Part shown: positions 6,499 through 11,412 of the stretch, in pieces
Position numbering within the stretch: position 1 is the first letter of the stretch
Layout of the letters: each line of letters begins with the position of its first letter
NCBI GenBank assembly: GCA_002424295.1
Contig: DIQY01000001.1
Coordinates: 1-11,412, forward strand
DNA length: 11,412 nt
DNA from: Ruminococcaceae bacterium UBA5450
Lineage (GTDB): Bacteria; Bacillota; Clostridia; Oscillospirales; Acutalibacteraceae
Direction: 5' to 3'
Made by a program: the position numbers and the translations under genes
Notes under the pieces: model-generated
Told to the model about the DNA's origin: nothing
Database searches by the model: none
The model's input: only the letters and a program-made list of their open reading frames with translations

Positions 6499-8925
6499 TT
6501 ATCTTTTGGCCATTTTTTTGTCGAGTTTTATGAAACCATTATATTCTTTATATTCAAGACCACATTGATCCATTTTATAGCTAAATATATTTTGTATTCT
6601 ACTGTCACAGGTAGTAAAAAAGAGTTGATCAATAGCACTATTTTCACTAGATAGTTGATATTTAATTAAATCAAAAAATGCAAGCATGTTTATATCATCC
6701 ATAGTACTAGTAATATCATCCAAAAAATAAATTTTAAAAGATCCACTGTCTTTAAAGCGAAAAACATTGCTGAAAAAATATGAAAGCATTAAAACGCTTA
6801 GTTGACCGTCACTGAGCATGTTTTGAATTGGTTTACCATCTCGATCTGTTAACATTAATAATCCATTTCCTTTAGCACCTTTAAGGTTAATACCTGAGAT
6901 ATTTACATCACGAGACAGTTTGCAATAAATTTTATAAAGAAATGGACCAACATTATCGTATTCCTTTTCATTCATTGTTTGCAGCACATCAAGAATTTCC
7001 TTAGAGCGTTCCTTAGCTTTTGAAGAAAGTAATTTGAGATTTTCAATCTTTTGATTCGACTTGGCGTTTTTCTCTTCAGCTTTTTTTAACTGTTTGGATG
7101 CATCTAAATATTCAATGTTCTGAATACGACTCCTTATTGAGCTAATCTTGTTACGCAAAAGGGATTCATCATATGTAACGTCCTCAGGCACGCCATATGC
7201 GCTTTCTCGTATATTTTCCAAAAGAGCATCCTGAGAAAGCTCATTATTATCCGAATATTGTACTAACTTCAGAACCCGTTTTATCTCGTTCCTAATGATA
7301 ATGATGTGCTCTTCTACTTGAATAAACGTATTGTTATTTTCGATTGCTTCGCGCACACTATCAGTTGAAAGCATTTTCTCCTGAGCATAAGCTTTATTAT
7401 CAATCTTTTGCAATTTTTCAAGTAATGAAAAATATGTGTTTGATACATTATTCAGGTACGCTAAATTGTCTACTTGTTTCTGCGCTGCATCAGTGGCTTC
7501 TTTAAGAGCTTTTTTTGCATTTATTTGTTGCTCAGAAATAGTCTTGCGTTGTTGTTCTTTAAGATTACTTACTTCGGCCTTTTTCTTTTCGATCAGCTCT
7601 TTGTGTTGTGCTTGATAATTCTGAGCTTGCTTAGTTATCTCATCATCGGTAACGGTATTGAATTTTTCCGACCCACAAACCGGACAAAGTACAGGTTGGC
7701 TTGGATTTGCATGTTGCTGTTCTAAACGGTATTCTATTAATCCATTTTTATCAGCCACGATAGCCGTTAATGCATCAATTACTTTATTGCCTTTTATAAG
7801 TGTCTCAATTTCGGAACTCAGTGCCTCTATCTGAGCTTTCAGCCCTTTTATCCTATTACTGCTTTTTTCCCAGTATTGTTCAGTAAAAAATTTACTACCG
7901 ATCTTTATTAATTCATCACTATTACCAGAAATATTACTTGAATTTAGGTTTATATTTTGGTAATTTTTTAGCTCATGTTCTGCCTTTTCACGCACACTAT
8001 GCTGCCGGGAGCATGTTCTAATAGTCTCTTTAATCTCTTTGTTGTGTTTAATAAGCTCTTTATTAAGAGCTTCCAGATCTTTTTTTCTTTCTCTTGCCTC
8101 GGAATCATTTTTTAGTTCATTAAGTAATGTTATTACATGGGCATAAGCGCATTGATAAAGCGTCCTCAATTGATCATTTAGCTGATTAGCAGACATTTCT
8201 TGAATGTTCGTTAGTTCAGATGGGTATAATAGGCGACTATCATAGGGAAGAATTTCTGGCGATTTGTCATACTTCTTAAGAGTATTGCGATAGATTAAAA
8301 TTGTACTTTCCGGGACTTGACATTTTTGCTCATTATTGATTCGTTTATCTATATCATCACAATAATAACCTAAGTTTTCTACAACATGTTCGGCATCAGA
8401 ATGGTTTGAGGTAAAAGCAGCGAATTTTTCCTTCATTTCACTACGTCCAACACGCAAAAAATCATATGTTTTTTGCATATCGCATACATTATAATTGTAG
8501 AAATTTTTTGCATCTATTAAATTATTTAACAGTAGTTCCGCTTCATTTCCGCTTCTCCCATTAACCTGTACCTGACTGCATCTATTCAGAGTGTCTTTAT
8601 CTTGTAAGCGAATAATGCAATACATCTGACCGTCATTACTTAAATTAAGTTCAACTTTTGTTTGCTCTCTCAAATGATCCTTATTTTTTAGGATTGTTTC
8701 TTCGTTTAATTGAATACTTCTTTCCTTGGTCGGATTACGTTCATCATATACTTGATGAAGTCGACGCACATCACCTGTTAAACACCATTCTATTGCATCT
8801 AACAAAGAGGTCTTGCCTCTGCCATTAGGTGCTGTGAGAAGTACAAGAGGCTTATCGTCAAATTGGAAAGATTTTTCACTAAATCCACGAAAGTTTGTGA
8901 TTGTAATATCTTGCAACACAGTCAT
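6499..8925 (-). CDS. SMC/Rad50-like ABC ATPase of an ABC-3C/Lamassu-type defence operon
   Basis: This is an 808-residue ATPase split by coiled coil. The N-terminal lobe has ITITNFRGF and the Walker A loop APNGRGKTS (residues 32-40, Lys38). Long coiled-coil arms flank a zinc hook, CPVC, at Cys414/Cys417. The C-terminal lobe has the signature LSDGQ (704-708), Walker B IYFLDD (732-737), a D-loop STMDD and TTCD where an H-loop His is often found. Asp737 instead of Glu after Walker B resembles RecF (LDD). In Lamassu/ABC-3C systems such a protein (LmuB) dimerises through the hook, recognises foreign DNA structures and controls the nuclease subunit. ATG 8925 overlaps the middle gene's stop as ATGA. 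The last 12 residues lie inside the IS3 terminus, so the native C-terminus may be altered. Alternative: an orphan RecN/Rad50-like repair protein, less likely given the neighbours. Confidence 0.88.
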   Translation of the reverse strand: MTVLQDITITNFRGFSEKSFQFDDKPLVLLTAPNGRGKTSLLDAIEWCLTGDVRRLHQVYDERNPTKERSIQLNEETILKNKDHLREQTKVELNLSNDGQMYCIIRLQDKDTLNRCSQVQVNGRSGNEAELLLNNLIDAKNFYNYNVCDMQKTYDFLRVGRSEMKEKFAAFTSNHSDAEHVVENLGYYCDDIDKRINNEQKCQVPESTILIYRNTLKKYDKSPEILPYDSRLLYPSELTNIQEMSANQLNDQLRTLYQCAYAHVITLLNELKNDSEARERKKDLEALNKELIKHNKEIKETIRTCSRQHSVREKAEHELKNYQNINLNSSNISGNSDELIKIGSKFFTEQYWEKSSNRIKGLKAQIEALSSEIETLIKGNKVIDALTAIVADKNGLIEYRLEQQHANPSQPVLCPVCGSEKFNTVTDDEITKQAQNYQAQHKELIEKKKAEVSNLKEQQRKTISEQQINAKKALKEATDAAQKQVDNLAYLNNVSNTYFSLLEKLQKIDNKAYAQEKMLSTDSVREAIENNNTFIQVEEHIIIIRNEIKRVLKLVQYSDNNELSQDALLENIRESAYGVPEDVTYDESLLRNKISSIRSRIQNIEYLDASKQLKKAEEKNAKSNQKIENLKLLSSKAKERSKEILDVLQTMNEKEYDNVGPFLYKIYCKLSRDVNISGINLKGAKGNGLLMLTDRDGKPIQNMLSDGQLSVLMLSYFFSNVFRFKDSGSFKIYFLDDITSTMDDINMLAFFDLIKYQLSSENSAIDQLFFTTCDSRIQNIFSYKMDQCGLEYKEYNGFIKLDKKMAKR
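6515..6538 (-). repeat. Inverted repeat at the OrfA-side end of the IS3 element
   Basis: Read on the minus strand from 6538 it begins TGGTTTCATAAAACTCGACA. It matches the other terminus at TGGT, ATA and GACAAAAA. It lies inside the reading frame of the ABC ATPase, whose final codons it supplies. Confidence 0.5.
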
Positions 8926-9581
8926 CTTTCAAGCCATCCTTTCACTGAAGCAAACTCTTCTTCCGTAAAATTTAGCTGTTCCGAAAGCTGCTTACGATGG
9001 TCTATTTTTGATCGCTTATTATATAAGAATGTGACAGCATCTGTATTTGGAAGCAGATCACTCAGCTTCTCTTCCTGATCTATTGCAGGACTTTCGACTT
9101 TTAATTCTTCATACCAGAATGGAAGTAGTAATCTGTTGTTATTATCAATGTTATCATTTGCACCACATTGAACGAAAATTTTACGCGAAATAGATACAGA
9201 TTTTTCTTCTGAAAAGTTATCTGGACATTCCATTAACGGCAAGTTCCCAGTTTTATCATTTGTATATAACAAGATTTGAGTAATATTGTATTGCAGCTTT
9301 CTTATTGCTTCATGTCCGTTCCCAAGTAAAGTGCCAAAATTAATAAACGCCATAATACGGGTATCATACCTATTACAAAAGTCTTCAATATTTGTTTTAG
9401 GCTTCGGTTGCAAAATTATAAACATTTCATCCTTTGACTTGCTCAAATAGATTTGCCGAAGTTCATCGGGGACTTTATTCTCTTGCAAAAACATGACAAT
9501 TTCAAGTGAACGTTTTCCATCGGTATTATCAATGATTAGAGGCTGGTAGTGATATCTTTCAAAACATGCTTGCCATGTCAT
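8922..9581 (-). CDS. Middle component of the ABC-3C/Lamassu-type operon (unknown fold)
   Basis: This 219-residue protein has no motif I can name. It has no signal peptide or membrane segment and is likely cytosolic. The N-terminal half alternates short strands and helices (EMFIILQPK, RIMAFINFG). A central part contains NNNRLLLPFWYEELK, and the C-terminus ends in a helical block (FLYNKRSKIDHRKQLSEQL, then FTEEEFASVKGWLE). It sits between a DUF4297-like nuclease gene and an SMC-like ATPase gene, with TAATG and ATGA overlaps. That is the position and size of the middle component of ABC-3C systems (LmuC of Lamassu), which bridges effector and ATPase. Its ATG is preceded by a perfect AAGGAGG 7 nt upstream. 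The role is inferred from position, not from residues. Confidence 0.75.
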   Translation of the reverse strand: MTWQACFERYHYQPLIIDNTDGKRSLEIVMFLQENKVPDELRQIYLSKSKDEMFIILQPKPKTNIEDFCNRYDTRIMAFINFGTLLGNGHEAIRKLQYNITQILLYTNDKTGNLPLMECPDNFSEEKSVSISRKIFVQCGANDNIDNNNRLLLPFWYEELKVESPAIDQEEKLSDLLPNTDAVTFLYNKRSKIDHRKQLSEQLNFTEEEFASVKGWLER

Positions 9582-11122
9582 TATTCTTCCTCCTTGTAAT
9601 TAATACAATTGTCAAGGAAAATCGTGCTGTTACATGCTTCCAATTGCCACCAGCAGTTCGTATCAACTTTTATACAATCCATGCACTCAATACGAAATTT
9701 ATTCGTATGAATCTCAGATACTGATCTGTTATTTGAAATTTCTGCTACATTCTGATCATATGAGAACTTTCCATGGTATTTCCCACACATATACCATTTT
9801 TCTGGGCGAAGCGGTTCCATGCGCTCAAATGTACAAGTAAGATCTTGATCGCTATGAGCACAGTTTGGTGCAGATAAGATAACAGCTGAACTAGCCATTT
9901 CACCAGGGAAAGCTACTTTTAGGTAACGCTTTTCTCTAGTATCAAAATAAGTTTCTGGTCTAAGCTTAGTCATTTCTTCATTAGTAATTGTTTTTCCTAT
10001 AAGATTACTATTTATATCAAATAAGATTTTCCAAAGATAGCATAGAAATGTATTAACTGCATCGTGATGTTCACAAATTATCTGACGCCTTTTTACTATA
10101 CACCATTTTGAAAAATCGAATAATGAGTCTCTATCTCTCATACTGACAGTATTTAATAGTTGTAGTTGACCTTGTGGTGTGCTACCGAGGTGGAACAACC
10201 AATCGGCAGTATTATCACAGATACACTGCAACATATCAATTTGTTCCTGTGTTAGCTGTTTGTTGAATTTTTCCACAGTATCCCAGCAATCAAATGCCAC
10301 TGTACGCAGATATGCTCCTATATTTTCTTCTGTTTCAGTGCAGATCTGATTTGATAAGTATTGAACAAATTCATCATGACTACGTTTTCGAAAACTGAAA
10401 ATATCCATTCCGACGGGAGGCTCACTATAGGTTTCCTGAATGTACTGTATCGCGAGGCCGAGTAAAACATTTTGCCTCATGCTATCATCTGTTATTGGGC
10501 ATCCAGAAAAGTTGATTTTGTCTAACTTTAAGGCGATATCCCTTCGGTACTGTTTCAATACTTTGTAATCATTTTGAATTTCCAATGCACTCAAAAAATT
10601 TTCTATTGAATCGTTCCAAGCAAATTTATTAAAGCAGGTGTTTTCCGCATCATCTTTTTTAAGTTGATACACATTCTTTTCTAACCAGTTGCTTCCTTTA
10701 GGAGGAAATAAAGGCTTTTTAGTACGACAAACATTAATGTAATCTTTCCCTTGCATTTCAGCTAACGTTGGTTTGCTTAATTGACATTTGCAATGCATCG
10801 CTAAAACAGGAATTACTTTCCCGGTATACCCATAAAGCTGTAACCGTAGATATTGGTAATAAAGGTCCCGCATAACTGCCGACAATGTCACTGTACTCTG
10901 CGGACGATATTTGGCCTGAATAATGTATACTGCTCCGGTGTCTTTTGAAGAAACAAATACATCCTCAACATATTCCGAACAGACATACTCCGTTTGTTCA
11001 TTTAATAGTTTATCTAATGCAATTAAATCCTGAAATAAAAATCCACATACCTTGCTGCTTGCATCACGGCTTTTTTCGCCTTGGTGCATATTCATAATTA
11101 TTTGACTATTTGCGTCTAACAT
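9581..11122 (-). CDS. DUF4297/Cap4-like nuclease effector of an ABC-3C/Lamassu-type operon
   Basis: From ATG 11122, preceded by AAGGTGAG, the protein has 513 residues. The first 100 resemble the PD-(D/E)xK nuclease of DUF4297/Cap4: GFLFQDL (27-33), acidic EYVEDV (50-55, Asp54) and a hydrophobic strand ending IIQAKYR (67-73, Gln69 and Lys71). That is the E...D...QxK arrangement of metal-dependent DNA cleavage. The remaining 400 residues are mostly helical. The end is rich in Cys and His (WYMCGKYHGKF, RIECMDC, NCWW), perhaps a metal site, and may be the conserved C-terminal domain that docks onto the ATPase partner. It is first in the operon, overlapping the middle gene by one base (TAATG). In Lamassu-type systems this subunit (LmuA) degrades DNA once released, stopping phage or plasmid replication. 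An upstream extension to 11224 is open but has no ribosome site or homology-like sequence. Confidence 0.82.
   Translation of the reverse strand: MLDANSQIIMNMHQGEKSRDASSKVCGFLFQDLIALDKLLNEQTEYVCSEYVEDVFVSSKDTGAVYIIQAKYRPQSTVTLSAVMRDLYYQYLRLQLYGYTGKVIPVLAMHCKCQLSKPTLAEMQGKDYINVCRTKKPLFPPKGSNWLEKNVYQLKKDDAENTCFNKFAWNDSIENFLSALEIQNDYKVLKQYRRDIALKLDKINFSGCPITDDSMRQNVLLGLAIQYIQETYSEPPVGMDIFSFRKRSHDEFVQYLSNQICTETEENIGAYLRTVAFDCWDTVEKFNKQLTQEQIDMLQCICDNTADWLFHLGSTPQGQLQLLNTVSMRDRDSLFDFSKWCIVKRRQIICEHHDAVNTFLCYLWKILFDINSNLIGKTITNEEMTKLRPETYFDTREKRYLKVAFPGEMASSAVILSAPNCAHSDQDLTCTFERMEPLRPEKWYMCGKYHGKFSYDQNVAEISNNRSVSEIHTNKFRIECMDCIKVDTNCWWQLEACNSTIFLDNCINYKEEE
9589..9595 (-). promoter_or_regulatory. 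Consensus Shine-Dalgarno of the middle-component gene
   Basis: AAGGAGG on the minus strand lies 7 nt before ATG 9581, inside the last codons of the nuclease gene. It is the strongest ribosome binding site in the operon and could raise the middle protein above the two others. Confidence 0.75.
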
Positions 11123-11126
11123 CCTT

Positions 11127-11134
11127 CTCACCTT
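11127..11134 (-). promoter_or_regulatory. Ribosome binding site deciding the start of the nuclease gene
   Basis: AAGGTGAG on the minus strand ends 4 nt before ATG 11122, with core AGGTG 6 nt away. It supports this start over upstream in-frame ATG codons. Confidence 0.65.
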
Positions 11135-11198
11135 ATTTAAACAGCTGAACAAACACACATTTTGGTAGACACTCAGACAATATAAGCTCAGCGCTATT

Positions 11199-11327
11199 TT
11201 AGTGAAACTTCCCCCGCACGCCATTCTGTAATTTGAGGATACTGCGGGCTAGTTTCAGCTTTGGATTCTTAGCCACTACCCGCAGCATATCAAATTTCTC
11301 ATAATCACTGAATAGAAAATTATTCAC
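11199..11327 (-). CDS. Possible 42-residue small protein or gene remnant upstream of the defence operon
   Basis: An open frame from GTG 11327 to TAA 11199 encodes a basic peptide with the run YEKFDMLRVVAKNPKLKLAR and a C-terminal GVRGKFH. An internal ATG at 11288 would give 29 residues. The Lys/Arg-rich helix-like composition looks more protein-like than random, but there is no clear ribosome site. A stop codon lies 8 codons before the GTG in the same frame. It may be a short regulator, a leader peptide, or the 3' end of a gene broken by the acquisition of the operon. I do not recognise the family. Confidence 0.3.
   Translation of the reverse strand: MNNFLFSDYEKFDMLRVVAKNPKLKLARSILKLQNGVRGKFH
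11242..11285. repeat. Inverted repeat, 11-bp stem with one bulge, in the operon leader
   Basis: CTGCGGG (11242-11248) plus TAGT (11250-11253) pairs with ACTA (11275-11278) plus CCCGCAG (11279-11285), leaving C11249 bulged and a 21-nt loop. It lies about 120-160 nt upstream of the nuclease start and has no T run, so it is more likely an operator, an attenuator-like RNA element or an element end than a terminator. Confidence 0.5.
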
Positions 11328-11412
11328 ATGATACAAGTTAACGCCCGATTACGTTGCGAAAACAGCCATTCGTACAAAAATCGCCTTGTTATTCCTATTC
11401 CATTTAATATTA

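Larger units (their letters stand above)
5239..6539 (-). mobile_element. IS3-family insertion sequence, about 1.3 kb
   Basis: OrfA and OrfB of an IS3 transposase occupy the minus strand. The end downstream of OrfB is TGGTCCAATAGTCAAGACA (from 5240). The other end, read on the minus strand from 6538, starts TGGTTTCATA and reaches GACAAAAA at nearly the same distance, then shares TAATGAAC further in. TATA flanks both sides (5235-5238 and 6540-6543), compatible with the 3-5 bp duplications of this family. The left end is clear. The right end is less so because the repeats are imperfect and overlap the ATPase gene. The DNA on either side is unrelated (kinase fragment against defence gene), so a simple insertion into one gene is unlikely. 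Confidence 0.75.
11123..11412 (-). promoter_or_regulatory. Leader and upstream region of the defence operon
   Basis: These 290 bp hold no gene I recognise. They must contain the operon promoter unless transcription enters from beyond the window. The only box pair at good spacing is TATATT (11184-11179) with TTTCAC (11207-11202) 17 nt upstream; the second is a poor -35, so the call is weak. The region also holds an inverted repeat (11242-11285) and a possible small ORF (11199-11327). I see no inserted element or tRNA in it. Confidence 0.35.

Noticed and set aside
7474..7725. Hydrophobic plus-strand ORF that could look like a small membrane protein
   Set aside because: It is the antisense of the coiled-coil and zinc-hook coding region. 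Its Phe/Leu content simply mirrors Lys/Glu codons of the ATPase.
6499..8925. ATPase as a housekeeping RecN, SbcC or Rad50 gene
   Set aside because: Its length, LSDGQ/LDD variants and tight coupling to a DUF4297-like nuclease and a small middle gene fit a defence operon better than a repair gene.
11123..11224. Longer start for the nuclease gene at 11224
   Set aside because: The extra 34 residues would overlap the small ORF's stop region and lack a ribosome site, while ATG 11122 has AAGGTGAG at a workable distance.
11242..11285. Rho-independent terminator in the operon leader
   Set aside because: The stem has a 21-nt loop and no T run on either side.

Overview
The window looks like the start of a contig from an uncultured or draft-sequenced Firmicute, most likely a fermentative Clostridia member. 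Bases 1-13 are identical to the end of the Illumina TruSeq adapter, so genomic sequence begins at about position 14. The Firmicutes assignment is inferred from L-arabinose catabolism genes with strong Shine-Dalgarno sites, a sugar-binding lipoprotein paired with a YesM-type sensor kinase, and the IS types present.

Left part (14-5238, plus strand, roughly half G+C by eye): an L-arabinose/arabinan locus that has decayed. In order it holds the 3' end of araA (L-arabinose isomerase), an intact araD (L-ribulose-5-phosphate 4-epimerase, TTG start), and a broken GH51 alpha-L-arabinofuranosidase gene (abfA-like) with a one-base frameshift in a G run. A 931-bp IS5/IS427-type element (2233-3163, TA target duplication, transposase in three frames) interrupts the arabinofuranosidase gene, and the expected C-terminal domain is not found beyond it. 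Next come an extracellular sugar-binding lipoprotein gene and, overlapping it by ATGA, the 5' part of a membrane sensor kinase gene. The kinase is cut off inside its extracellular domain by an IS3-family element. Together these once would have released, sensed and metabolised arabinose from arabinoxylan or arabinan; only araD and the binding protein remain intact here.

Middle (about 5239-6539): a roughly 1.3-kb IS3-family element on the minus strand with OrfA, a nine-adenine slippery tract and OrfB. It sits exactly at the join between the sugar locus and the next region.

Right part (6499-11122, minus strand, visibly A+T rich, roughly one third G+C by eye): a tightly coupled three-gene operon. 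In transcription order it encodes a DUF4297/Cap4-like nuclease protein, a small middle protein of unknown fold, and an SMC/Rad50-like ABC ATPase with a CxxC zinc hook. Gene order, overlaps (TAATG, ATGA) and domains match the ABC-three-component (ABC-3C)/Lamassu class of anti-phage and anti-plasmid defence systems. All three frames are open, unlike the damaged left part. The ATPase ends inside the IS3 terminus, so its last 12 codons appear to be IS-derived. Upstream of the operon (11123-11412) lie a leader with a hairpin-forming inverted repeat and a possible 42-codon ORF. I see no tRNA, rRNA, CRISPR array or replication origin.
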